Assembly (NCBI GenBank): GCA_019359245.1
Contig: JAHHHR010000020.1
Coordinates: 56,264 to 120,263 of the forward strand
Origin: Nostoc desertorum CM1-VF14
GTDB lineage: Bacteria > Cyanobacteriota > Cyanobacteriia > Cyanobacteriales > Nostocaceae
Reading direction: 5' to 3'
DNA: 64,000 bases
Each line of letters begins with the position of its first letter. Positions within the stretch are counted from its first letter, which is position 1. Both the position numbers and the translations under genes were made by a program. This document shows, one piece after another, positions 17,668-26,369 of this stretch. Below the pieces are notes generated by a model. It was not told the origin of the DNA. It saw only the letters and a program-made list of their open reading frames with translations, and did not search any database.

Positions 17668-19023
17668 ATGTCATTAGAAACAGAGACACTACAGGCTACA
17701 CCACCAACTTCTACCTTTGAAACACTTGAAGAAAAGCAAGAATTTAACTGGAGACGATGCTGGTATCCCGTCACCTTTGTGCAAGACTTGCCTGCCAATC
17801 GCCCTTATATCTTTTCCTTGTACGATGAACCCTTTGTTTTGTTCAAAGGCCAAAATGGACAGCTTATTTGTTTAACAGATCGTTGTCCCCACCGTGCAGC
17901 GAGACTTTCTGATGGACAAATTATTGACGGCAAAATAGAATGCTCATACCACGGTTGGCAGTTTGGCAATAATGGTCAATGTCTGCACATTCCTCAGTTA
18001 CCAACCGATGCCAAAATTCCGGTAAATGCTTGTGTGTCATCCTTTAAAGTCTTAGAAAATAAAGGTATCATTTGGATGTGGGCAGGGGAAGCCGAAACGG
18101 CTATTGATGAGCTAATTCCATCTCTACCAGATTGGGACAAGCCGGAATGCTTCAACTTAGATTATATACGTGACCTGCCTTACGACCAAAGCTATTTTAT
18201 TGAAAACATTATTGACCCAGCTCATATTCCAATTAGCCATGATGGCATCATGGGAAATCGAAAAGATGCCCAAGCGCTGGAAATAGAAGTCATGGACAGC
18301 AACATTCAGGGAATTAAGGGAAGGTGGCGGCGAACACGCACATCCAATATGCCTTGGGTTCCATTAGATTTCATTGCTCCTAATTTGATTCTCTACAAAT
18401 TTGCTAATGAACAGCAAGGTAAGTTTGGAGGCACAGCCTTATATTCAATTCCGCTAGGTAAAAATAGATGTCGGATTCTCATTAGAAATTATGGGAACTT
18501 TTTTACCAAAAAAACCAAGCTGATGCCTCCTTGGCTAGATCACATCTTGATCCGAAATAAAATCTTAGAAGGTGATTTGCAATTAGTCGTTGAACAAAAA
18601 GCACAAATTGAGCGTTTGGGACAAAACCTTAAAGAAGTGTATTTACCGCTCAAAACATCTGATACTTTAGTGGTTGAGTATCGCAAATGGCTAGATAAAT
18701 TTGGATCTTCTTTGCCATTTTATCAAGGTTATTCCACCTCAAAAAATGTCGGTAGTAGCGAGTCTGATCAAAAGTTGATCGCGTTAGACCGATTCTCGCA
18801 ACATACACTTATTTGTAGTTCCTGCAATCGAGCTTATCAAGTTACAAATAGGGTTAAGCAAAGTAGTATAGGGGTAGCGATCGCTCTAGCTGCTGTATCC
18901 ATACTTACAGATGATTTTAGAATCAGAATAGCTGCAATATCGCTTTCTGTAGCAGCAGTTGCAATGTCAGCTATGGCTCAAACACTCAAAACTCATTTTG
19001 AGCGTTCCTACAGTCGTCACTAA
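17668..19023 (+). CDS. PaO-like Rieske [2Fe-2S] oxygenase
   Basis: The 451-residue protein has a Rieske motif C73-x-H75 (RCPHRAARL) and C92xxH95 (CSYHGWQF). The non-haem iron site is ENIIDPAHIPISH (Asn180, Asp183, His186, His191). A Cys pair (LICSSCNRAYQV) near 378 precedes one or two membrane segments at the C-terminus. This matches the pheophorbide a oxygenase / Lls1 / Tic55 group, which oxidises tetrapyrroles or related compounds at membranes. ATG 17668 follows GGAGAGAAGT. The actual substrate is not known. Confidence 0.88.
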   Translation: MSLETETLQATPPTSTFETLEEKQEFNWRRCWYPVTFVQDLPANRPYIFSLYDEPFVLFKGQNGQLICLTDRCPHRAARLSDGQIIDGKIECSYHGWQFGNNGQCLHIPQLPTDAKIPVNACVSSFKVLENKGIIWMWAGEAETAIDELIPSLPDWDKPECFNLDYIRDLPYDQSYFIENIIDPAHIPISHDGIMGNRKDAQALEIEVMDSNIQGIKGRWRRTRTSNMPWVPLDFIAPNLILYKFANEQQGKFGGTALYSIPLGKNRCRILIRNYGNFFTKKTKLMPPWLDHILIRNKILEGDLQLVVEQKAQIERLGQNLKEVYLPLKTSDTLVVEYRKWLDKFGSSLPFYQGYSTSKNVGSSESDQKLIALDRFSQHTLICSSCNRAYQVTNRVKQSSIGVAIALAAVSILTDDFRIRIAAISLSVAAVAMSAMAQTLKTHFERSYSRH

Positions 19024-19148
19024 AATAATAAAGACTGATAATCTTTAATCATGATCAAGTTAGTGGCTTTGCGCTAAAGTAAAAATATTGGGATCAAAAT
19101 CTCTGGCAGTAAGTTCAAACACCACTAATCTTTACCACTGCGGCGATA

Positions 19149-19487
19149 ATGTCTCAAGAGCATAACGAATCACTCCAAATTCAGGAGATCACCAAACTAA
19201 AACCGAAACACTTTGCTGATTTAGTCAGATCAGCACAATTGATTTTCGACCCCACAGCCGGAGTTTCGGGAAGACACATAACAGTTAACTGGGAACAATT
19301 CGGAATTCCCCGTGATGTGGCTGACAATCTCAAATCACTTGGTCAGCAGTACCAATATGCATCTCCTCACATCCCTGTTGAAGACATTTGGAGTAAATTA
19401 ACTCCAGAAACTCGTATTTGGTTCGTTGAAAATAAAGATAGGTTGTGGCAGCTTGAAGAAGCTTTCCCAGCCCTTGACGAAGATTAA
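19149..19487 (+). CDS. Conserved hypothetical protein, 112 residues
   Basis: A soluble, acidic small protein (MSQEHNESLQIQEITKLKP at the start, LWQLEEAFPALDED at the end) with normal codon use and no membrane segment or known motif. It lies 125 bp after the Rieske gene on the same strand. I do not recognise the family beyond a general cyanobacterial look. Confidence 0.7.
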   Translation: MSQEHNESLQIQEITKLKPKHFADLVRSAQLIFDPTAGVSGRHITVNWEQFGIPRDVADNLKSLGQQYQYASPHIPVEDIWSKLTPETRIWFVENKDRLWQLEEAFPALDED

Positions 19488-19601
19488 ACGGCTGAATCAT
19501 TCAAAGGAAATAAATTATTTGTAGGGGCACAATAATCATTGTGCCCCTATCCTCTCTCTATAGGCATTCTTGTTTGAAGGCAACACACGGTAAATTTAAA
19601 T

Positions 19602-19693
19602 CTAGTACCGCAAGTCAAAAGTCAAAAGTATTATGAAATAAGCTCTTTAGGGATTTTCAATGGTTGTTCTATTTACGCGCCTGCTGATAGTAG
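19602..19693. repeat. Family-B element, copy 1 (decayed right end)
   Basis: CTAGTACCGCAA at the left and CTGCTGATAGTAG at the right frame a body with GTCAAAAGTCAAAAGTATTA. The same body is at 28887-28983, where the right end is better kept. Confidence 0.65.
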
Positions 19694-19774
19694 TTATCTT
19701 GTGCGATGGCGCAAGCGCCCACTGTACGCACTGGCTTGAGTACATAAGTTAAATTAATAAAAAAGCTTGTCTAG

Positions 19775-20959
19775 ATGAATCAAAGCCTAAGTGTTGCTCC
19801 CAGCCTGGAAGAACACACTCACGAAAATCCTGTTGTCAACAAACAACAGCTATTTACGAAGCAACTAATTGTCCTTCTTTTGGAAATGCTTCTAGCATTA
19901 CCTCTGGGTTTACTCTTGGCAAAGTTCCAAATTGGTAGGATTGCCTGGATATTTGGCGGGATTGCTGCTGGTACACTGGTTCTTCAAGGATGTCGAATTT
20001 TTTATCAATATTCCCCCCAACCTAACCGCACTGCTAGAAAAGTGGGAATGGCACTTGTAGGCTTAACTGTAGGCGCTTCAAATACTCACGGTAATCTAGG
20101 TAATATTGCTTCTGGTATTCCTATATTTATCTTTCTTACCTTGTTTCTGCTGCTAAGTGGAAGCTGTATTGGTTATATTTACTCGCGCCTTAGCAAAATA
20201 AACCTATTAACAGCAATGCTGGCTACAGTTCCTGGTGGTGTAGGAATTATGGCAGCGATCGCGGCCGATTACAATAAAAATGTGAGTTTGGTTGCCCTAG
20301 TTCAGGCGATTCGCGTCACCTCTGTAGTTGTTCTAATTCCCTTCATCGCTAGGACATCAGCTGGTAATTACTATCCGCAAACACTTCCAATCAACCCTGC
20401 TTGGCTCAATTTCGATCCATCTCAACTAGAATTACTCTTGTTAGTACTTCTAATCACTGGATTAGTAGTTTATCCAGCTATATTATTTAAAATTCCGGCT
20501 GGCGATTTCTTTGGTGCATTGTTGATTGGTATCGGGTTTAATCCTTTGCTACATTGGCTACCTTTCGTGGGTGATATTAGCTTTAGTCCGCCACCTTTAA
20601 TTAATTTATTGGGTCAAATGCTCCTGGGAATTACTATTGGTGAGTATTGGGGAGACAAACCCAACTTTAGAAAGCGGACTGTCGCCTATGCCTTAATGTC
20701 TGTGGTAATGACCCTAATAGCGGGAGCGATCGCTGCTATACTTGCAATGCAATTAACCTCTTGGGACTGGTTAACTTGCCTGCTAGTTACAGCACCCGGA
20801 GGATCAGCAGAAATGATCTTGGTTTCCCTGGCATTGAATCATAATGTTGAAATTGTCACAACTGGTCATTTAGTGCGGCTAATTGCAATTAATAGTTCTC
20901 TACCTCTTTGGGTGTTTTTGTTTCGCCGTCTGGATGAGCAACTTTCTGAACCAGTTTAA
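19775..20959 (+). CDS. AbrB-duplication family membrane protein
   Basis: The 394-residue protein is almost all hydrophobic helices in two similar halves. Each half carries a glycine-rich block (AMLATVPGGVGIMAAIA and LLVTAPGGSAEMILVS). This is the membrane AbrB-duplication family, often misnamed AbrB regulator or ammonia-monooxygenase. The family is probably a transporter group; no substrate is established. It lies 44 bp upstream of the TrpF-like gene, so the two may share a transcript. Confidence 0.82.
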   Translation: MNQSLSVAPSLEEHTHENPVVNKQQLFTKQLIVLLLEMLLALPLGLLLAKFQIGRIAWIFGGIAAGTLVLQGCRIFYQYSPQPNRTARKVGMALVGLTVGASNTHGNLGNIASGIPIFIFLTLFLLLSGSCIGYIYSRLSKINLLTAMLATVPGGVGIMAAIAADYNKNVSLVALVQAIRVTSVVVLIPFIARTSAGNYYPQTLPINPAWLNFDPSQLELLLLVLLITGLVVYPAILFKIPAGDFFGALLIGIGFNPLLHWLPFVGDISFSPPPLINLLGQMLLGITIGEYWGDKPNFRKRTVAYALMSVVMTLIAGAIAAILAMQLTSWDWLTCLLVTAPGGSAEMILVSLALNHNVEIVTTGHLVRLIAINSSLPLWVFLFRRLDEQLSEPV

Positions 20960-21003
20960 TTGATAAAGGGATTGGGGATTGGCGCTTTCGGAGTTAGTAA
21001 AGA

Positions 21004-21696
21004 ATGGAAAAAACAGCAAACCCAAGAGTCAAAATTTGCTGTATCGGCAGCATAGAAGAAGCATGGATTGCTATTCGTTGCGGTGCATCTGCCCTCGGTT
21101 TGGTTTCTCAGATGCCAAGTGGCCCCGGTGTTATCTCTGAGGAATTAATTGCGAAAATTGCTGCTTGTGTACCACCCCCAATCGCTACTTTTTTACTTAC
21201 TTCAAGCCTTGATGCTCAAGAGATTATTCAGCAGGTAAAACGCTGTCGGACAAATACTGTGCAAATCTGCGATCGCCTAGAATCAGGAAGCTATCAAGAT
21301 ATACGAGATGCCTTACCTGGAATCTCCATTGTCCAAGTAATTCACGTCATTACAGAAAAATCCATAGACGAGGCAATCAACGTAGCGCCCTACGTAGATG
21401 CAATTCTACTAGACTCTGGCAATCAATCACTGCTGATTAAAGAGTTGGGCGGCACAGGACGCTTACACGACTGGAACTTGAGCGCCAAAATCCGTGAGCA
21501 AGTAAACGTGCCAATTTTCTTAGCTGGAGGGCTGAAACCTGAGAATGTTGCAATCGCAGTCAAACAAGTTGCTCCTTTCGGACTAGATTTGTGTAGCGCC
21601 GTTCGCAGCAATGGCAAATTAGATGAGAACAAGCTCAAGCTTTTCTTCCAACAATTGAAATATTGCACAGAAGAGTTCTCACCAGAATTTAATTAA
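21004..21696 (+). CDS. Phosphoribosylanthranilate isomerase (TrpF)-like protein
   Basis: The 230-residue TIM-barrel protein keeps the TrpF catalytic pair: Cys12 in VKICCIG and Asp137 in AILLDSGN. It also keeps the phosphate loop features GGTG and FLAGGLKPENV. It differs from a standard enzyme: KICGIT is KICCIG, the substrate Arg segment (SKR in family members) is SGPGV, and the last phosphate loop is LDLCSAVRSNG. It could be a second isomerase or a paralogue using another Amadori-type substrate. No other trp gene is near. Confidence 0.7.
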   Translation: MEKTANPRVKICCIGSIEEAWIAIRCGASALGLVSQMPSGPGVISEELIAKIAACVPPPIATFLLTSSLDAQEIIQQVKRCRTNTVQICDRLESGSYQDIRDALPGISIVQVIHVITEKSIDEAINVAPYVDAILLDSGNQSLLIKELGGTGRLHDWNLSAKIREQVNVPIFLAGGLKPENVAIAVKQVAPFGLDLCSAVRSNGKLDENKLKLFFQQLKYCTEEFSPEFN

Positions 21697-21793
21697 ACTG
21701 GACATGGGGCATTGGGAAAGAATGACAAATGACAAATGACTAATGACTAAATTAGCTTATTCTTTTGTTATCCAAATACTAAGGATGCTTTAG

Positions 21794-22609
21794 ATGGTTG
21801 CCCAAATCCAAGAACTTGAAGCGCAGCACTGGGTTAAAACTCGCTCTTCTCTCGACCCTAGCGAATCGACTTTCCTGATTTGGAAAGGTAAAATTTACGC
21901 TTTTATCCCCGGTGAGAAAAAACAACTCCTGTTTAAAATGCTGGGATTGAGTGTTAGCAGGTGTATTCCCACAGCAGAGGGTAGCTGGGATTTTACTTCT
22001 AGAGAACTAACTTACTACCTGAATCCACAAACAGATGAGGTTTTGTCCAAATGGGAAAATCCTTGGACCGGCGAGACAGTTCCGGTAATCCACGTTGCCA
22101 ATAATCCAGTGCAGGGGAAGTTTAAGGGGAATTTCCCCGCACAAGTAGATGGTGATAGCACAACCTTCGTTTTTGATATATTTCCTTATTACCCCAATCC
22201 CTTAGCAGACGATCCCAAATTTGCCGAATACAGCCCAAATCCAATTTATCAGGCGGCAGAATTGTTTAAATTAACTGTACCAACCGCAGATTTATTCAAC
22301 ACAGCCCTCTCCTCAGTTTCTCAACTCAAACTGGGTTGGGATCGGATTGGTCAATGGCTTCCCTGGATGAAAATGGGCGATCGCCCCGGCCAACTTATCT
22401 ACAGTGCTGTTGGCAGCAAAGTCAATGGTTTAGCAGAATTACCTCCACTGCTGCAAGACGAAATTAATAACCGTATTCCTCTATATAAGAAAGCCCCAAA
22501 AGAATTGATAGATGGGGAAGACATGACTTCTTGGCTGTATTTCCAAAAGCACTTTCAAGCTTACTTGGCTGGTGAAATCTTTCCGCTTTCCCAAGCAGAA
22601 GAATTTTAA
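21794..22609 (+). CDS. DUF1838-family protein
   Basis: The 271-residue soluble protein matches the DUF1838 family by its order of blocks: WVKTRSSLDPSESTFLIWKG, then LTYYLNPQTDEVLSKWENPWTGE, VPVIHVANNPVQGKFKG and MTSWLYFQKHFQAYL. The function of the family is not known. It is the last gene of a plus-strand run that starts at 16499. ATG 21794 is the only sensible start. Confidence 0.8.
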   Translation: MVAQIQELEAQHWVKTRSSLDPSESTFLIWKGKIYAFIPGEKKQLLFKMLGLSVSRCIPTAEGSWDFTSRELTYYLNPQTDEVLSKWENPWTGETVPVIHVANNPVQGKFKGNFPAQVDGDSTTFVFDIFPYYPNPLADDPKFAEYSPNPIYQAAELFKLTVPTADLFNTALSSVSQLKLGWDRIGQWLPWMKMGDRPGQLIYSAVGSKVNGLAELPPLLQDEINNRIPLYKKAPKELIDGEDMTSWLYFQKHFQAYLAGEIFPLSQAEEF

Positions 22610-22967
22610 CGTGTCGCAAAAGTCCCACCTTCTCTGCGTTTGCGTAGCGTGTCGTAGACAGACGCTAACGCGAACAATGTACGGGAGGAATGATCTCAAT
22701 GCCGTAATTATACGGACATGATATTAGTCACATCATGTCCGCTTGATGTGTTAAAGCCGCACACTCGTGACTTCCAGTCATGAGTTAGGCGCTTCATATA
22801 CACCAATTCTGAATCTGGTTTCGCACCCTAATAATGAATATCAACTAAATCTGCTGGTACTTAATATTCAAAGGATATTTTAAAAGTCGATTTTCATGTG
22901 TTTTGGCGAATAGAAATTGCCAAAGCCTTTTAAAACATCCTGATATTACCTGAATCAGTAGTGGAAA
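22610..22967. other. Gap with a GC-rich dispersed palindrome and a perfect hairpin
   Basis: 22636-22675 is a short dispersed repeat of the GCGTAGCGTGTCGTAGACA type. 22713-22741 is a hairpin with a perfect 10-bp stem (CGGACATGAT/ATCATGTCCG). No T-run follows the hairpin. No gene is seen. Confidence 0.6.
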
Positions 22968-23936
22968 TTACTGGTTAGAACCAGCTTTGAACAACTGCGA
23001 CAAATGACTTAACCATCTCCCAAACCAGAAACGAGATCCTGCGTTTGCAACGTTCTGAGAAAGAAGCTCAATCGCATGGTTACAATCTTGCAGACTTGCA
23101 TCAAGTCCCATTGCCTGATAAATTTCGCGGGCATGACAAAATGCATCCATCGCTTCTGATTCCCGATTAATTTTTTCTAACACCAGACCTAAATTAAACC
23201 AGGCGTTTGCTTCTGCATTTTGGTCATCAAGATCCCTTCTGATTTCTAATGAATACTGATGAAACTCAACCGCCCTTTCATACTGTCCCAGAGCCTTATA
23301 AGCATTGCCCAACCCACTTAAGGCCATGGCTTTCCCATTGCGTTGGGAATGCCCGCCGTAGGCATCGCAGATGGATGTTGCCAGTTCTAACCATTGCTGG
23401 TAAAACTCAATTGCCATCTGGTAATGCCCCAACGATTCATAAGTATTACCCAAACTTCCCAGGGAAATGCATTCCCCAGTCAAATCGCCTATTTTCTTAG
23501 TGATACTCAACCACTGCTGATAAAACTCAATTGCTTGCTCATACTTGCCCAGGTATTCATAAGTATTGCCCAAACTTCCTAAGCAAATACCTTCCCCGGT
23601 GCGATCGCCTATTTTTCTGGTGATACTCAACCACTGGTGATAAAATTCAATCGCTCGCTGGTATTTACCCAGTGATTGGTAAGCGTTGCCCAACCCAGAT
23701 AAAGATTTGGCAACGTCTGCGCCATCGCCTATTTCTCTAGCTATATCCAACCACTGCTGATAAAACTCAATTGCCAGGTGATACTCGCCTAGTGAGTCGT
23801 AAGCATTGCCTAAACTTCGTAAACAAGTGACTTCCCCATTGCGATCGCCTGTTTCTCTGGCTTTGTGCAAGCACCGCTTTTCAAACTCAATGGACTCGAT
23901 GTTATTTAAGCTCCCGGATCTAATTACTTCTGTCAT
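22968..23936 (-). CDS. TPR-repeat protein
   Basis: The 322-residue protein is built from about six 40-residue tetratricopeptide units of the Rapsyn/LGN spacing, each like SLGNAYDSLGEYHLAIEFYQQ and so on, separated by GDRTGEG-type turns. The units are very alike in DNA (near 120-bp period), which would let the gene gain or lose repeats by recombination. The fourth loop carries an insertion (ICDAYGGHSQRNGKAM). There is no signal peptide or enzyme domain. It is a likely protein-binding scaffold. Confidence 0.85.
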   Translation of the reverse strand: MTEVIRSGSLNNIESIEFEKRCLHKARETGDRNGEVTCLRSLGNAYDSLGEYHLAIEFYQQWLDIAREIGDGADVAKSLSGLGNAYQSLGKYQRAIEFYHQWLSITRKIGDRTGEGICLGSLGNTYEYLGKYEQAIEFYQQWLSITKKIGDLTGECISLGSLGNTYESLGHYQMAIEFYQQWLELATSICDAYGGHSQRNGKAMALSGLGNAYKALGQYERAVEFHQYSLEIRRDLDDQNAEANAWFNLGLVLEKINRESEAMDAFCHAREIYQAMGLDASLQDCNHAIELLSQNVANAGSRFWFGRWLSHLSQLFKAGSNQ

Positions 23937-24197
23937 TCTCTATGGAAAACGAAATTTGTGGTGGATAGGCTGTCGATTATACAATTTTCTATGCCTTTCG
24001 CACACTAAAAATGCAACTTAGTGACACAACTTTTCTCAAAATATAAAAATTGTTTTTTAATATCAAACTTTCTTTTATACACAGCAATTTCCGCAATTGC
24101 TGAGTGTAAAATGCTTTTATTTATATTGTTAACAAGCGTACGAATATACTATAACAATGAAAAATTCCGCTTTCTAAAAAGATATGGAAAAACCAAA

Positions 24198-24587
24198 TCA
24201 ATCAGCAGCAGCATAATCAGGTAATGCGTTGAGTTGTAAATTAACAGCACTTAGATAACTTTGATCGTTTAACACTTGTGATGGTAATTTATCTGCATTA
24301 ACAGCAGCTTTCACCAAATCTTTTGCACTAATATTTCTGTTCAGAGTTTGAAATACTAATGTTTCTCCACTAGGAATACCGTGTTGCTTTAAACCTCCCT
24401 GATAAGCAAAAGTAACTAGATTGAAAGGCTCAAGGTAACTAACGGAAATAGAACTACTGGATAAATTGTTAGAGTTAATAGCTATTCCACTAGTGTTGTT
24501 AGTAGCTGTTTGAGCGCCAGCGATTCCAGGTACAAGAGTAATAAAAGCAAAAATCAGTCCAGAATTTATTAAAGTAGCAAGTTTCAT
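24198..24587 (-). CDS. Small secreted hypothetical protein
   Basis: 129 residues with a clear signal peptide (MKLATLINSGLIFAFITLV, cut likely after GIAGAQ). The mature part is rich in Asn, Ser and Leu and has no cysteine. No known domain is recognised. It stands alone between non-coding stretches. Confidence 0.6.
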   Translation of the reverse strand: MKLATLINSGLIFAFITLVPGIAGAQTATNNTSGIAINSNNLSSSSISVSYLEPFNLVTFAYQGGLKQHGIPSGETLVFQTLNRNISAKDLVKAAVNADKLPSQVLNDQSYLSAVNLQLNALPDYAAAD

Positions 24588-25089
24588 AAAGTTATTCTTC
24601 GGTAAAATGCCAGCGGTGTTCTTTATTAATAGATTCCTCTTTATTATTAATCTCAGCTTCCTTCAGTCAGGTCATCTGATCGGTTGATATATGACTCACC
24701 CAAAAGGGTGAGCTAATTGAAGAACACAAGGGGCAATAGAGACTCCTTTAAATCCAGACGCAGAAGAGATTGGCTGAAATTTCTAATTACTTAACTGAGG
24801 CAAGTTAAACATTTATGCAATTTTTAATTCGCCTTTTGAGTTCCCCAAGCATTGCAGAAATTGCTGCGATTGCTTTTATGCAACCATAAATGTCTACGAC
24901 GGGCTACGCCTACGCATTGTGGGCAAAACACAACAGCGTTGTATTAATACAATTAGCAAAATCCACACCTGAGAGTGTCCGGTTTTGCTCACCAGCCCTC
25001 AAGCTAGCTTGTTAACTTAGAGAAGTGTTCAATTGCAAGCTCAATCTTTACTTACAAGAATAATCATCAACAACTGTAGTCTTTAGGGT
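24588..25089. other. Gap with short hairpins and a dispersed palindrome
   Basis: A 7-bp hairpin (CTCACCC/GGGTGAG, 24695-24712) and a GC-rich short dispersed repeat (24891-24916, TCTACGACGGGCTACGCC) are the only structures seen. No gene is supported. Confidence 0.5.
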
Positions 25090-25104
25090 TTGCAGAAAAG
25101 TTTA

Positions 25105-25995
25105 ATGCAAAGAAAACAGTGGCTTTTAAGAACGGGACTTGCTCTCCTAATTTTTATCATGGTTGTAGCGGCAAAATTTATGGATAAAACTTATTCCATC
25201 AAAGAAATTTACGTATTTGGAGACAGTCTTTCGGATACAGGGATGGTATTCCGGGCGACAGGAGGAATGTACCCACCGAACCCAACTTACTTTCAGGGGC
25301 GTTACTCGAATGGTCGAGTTTGGATTGAGTACCTTGCCGAATCTCTCCATCTGTCCTCCAAGCAAACTAACAATTTTGCTTACGGAGGCTCGACTACTGG
25401 CAGTGTTGGCAACAACTATGTACCTAGTTTGCTAAATCAAGTGCAGTCGTTTACACAGACACATCAACAGACAAGTTCAGATGCTTTGTATGTGCTGTGG
25501 GCAGGAGCAAATGATTACTTGCAAGGGGTAAGCAGTGCAACTATTCCTGTTAAAAATGTGACAACAGCAATCAACTCTCTAACTGATGTGGGTGCTAAAA
25601 AGATTTTGGTAGCAAATTTACCAGATTTAGGACAGTTACCTGCCATTAAAAACAGTACGAATTCTGTGAATCTTAGTGCATTAACACAAGCACATAATCA
25701 AGGCTTGAGGCGATCGCTTAAGATTTTAAGTCAACAGCATTCCGATCTTGAGATTGTGATATTAGATACCAACACATTATATCGAGATGCGATCGCAAAT
25801 CCGGCAACTTTTAACTTTACCAATGTTATCAGTCCATGCCTGTCTAGCGGTCGCACCTGTGGTAACCCAGACCAGTTTTTGTTCTGGGATGGCATTCATC
25901 CGACGGCTGCGGCTCATAGAATCATCGGGGAAACTGCTTTTTCAACAATTCAAGAGGCAGGGATGATAAATGCTCATTCAATGTTGGTTCCCTAA
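25105..25995 (+). CDS. GDSL-family lipase/acylhydrolase, exported
   Basis: About 296 residues from the ATG at 25105; a TTG at 25090 would add five. A hydrophobic N-terminal helix (LLIFIMVVAAKF) looks like a signal or anchor. The SGNH blocks are present: FGDSLSDTG with the nucleophile Ser, a Gly in FAYGGS, WAGANDYL with the Asn, and DGIHPTAAAH with the Asp-x-x-His. These enzymes cut ester bonds in lipids or polysaccharide acyl groups. The likely site is outside the cytoplasm. The natural substrate cannot be told. Confidence 0.88.
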   Translation: MQRKQWLLRTGLALLIFIMVVAAKFMDKTYSIKEIYVFGDSLSDTGMVFRATGGMYPPNPTYFQGRYSNGRVWIEYLAESLHLSSKQTNNFAYGGSTTGSVGNNYVPSLLNQVQSFTQTHQQTSSDALYVLWAGANDYLQGVSSATIPVKNVTTAINSLTDVGAKKILVANLPDLGQLPAIKNSTNSVNLSALTQAHNQGLRRSLKILSQQHSDLEIVILDTNTLYRDAIANPATFNFTNVISPCLSSGRTCGNPDQFLFWDGIHPTAAAHRIIGETAFSTIQEAGMINAHSMLVP

Positions 25996-26369
25996 TTTAC
26001 TTGAACAGTTCTTGCAGGGATAAAATTCTTTCTATCAAAAATGTTTTAGATTACAGCATTTTTCATCTATTTGAACCACAATCCCTGGTAGGGGCGCATA
26101 GCTAGCTGTGCGCTCTTACAGTGTGTTTAAGCTGTTACGCATTTAACTTGAACATTTACATGAAGGCTGATGACAGATGACTGATAACCTTAACAGTTAA
26201 CAGTTAACGACCGTAAAGAGTGTTTATACAATTTAGGCGCGCATCAGCTTAATTTACTAAAAATAGCTGTAAAATACGGTAAATCTAACGGATTACCGTT
26301 GATTAATCTAACAGAACCCTCAAATAGTATATTACTTGCTTGTATAATTGGAAACTTAAATAACTGCTT
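25996..26369. other. Gap upstream of metY with a hairpin repeat and family-A element
   Basis: Holds a GTAGGGGCGCATAGC hairpin at about 26092-26117 and family-A copy 3 at 26129-26250. The last 110 bp before metY are AT-rich. I looked for a SAM or SAH riboswitch and see no convincing one. Confidence 0.55.
26129..26250 (+). repeat. Family-A MITE-like element, copy 3
   Basis: This 122-bp copy begins AAGCTGTTACGC and ends GCGCGCATCAGCTT. It is close to copy 1 over its whole length, including the TTTAACTTGAACATTTA and GTAAAGAGTG blocks. It lies 120 bp upstream of metY, so it may sit inside the metY promoter region. Confidence 0.75.

Noticed and set aside
24021..24224. 67-codon frame with hydrophobic centre
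   Set aside because: AT-rich, no ribosome site and a Phe/Ile/Lys/Asn-biased composition, as expected by chance.
26000..26369. Possible SAM/SAH riboswitch before metY
   Set aside because: The structured part is the family-A element; no known riboswitch core could be made out by eye.
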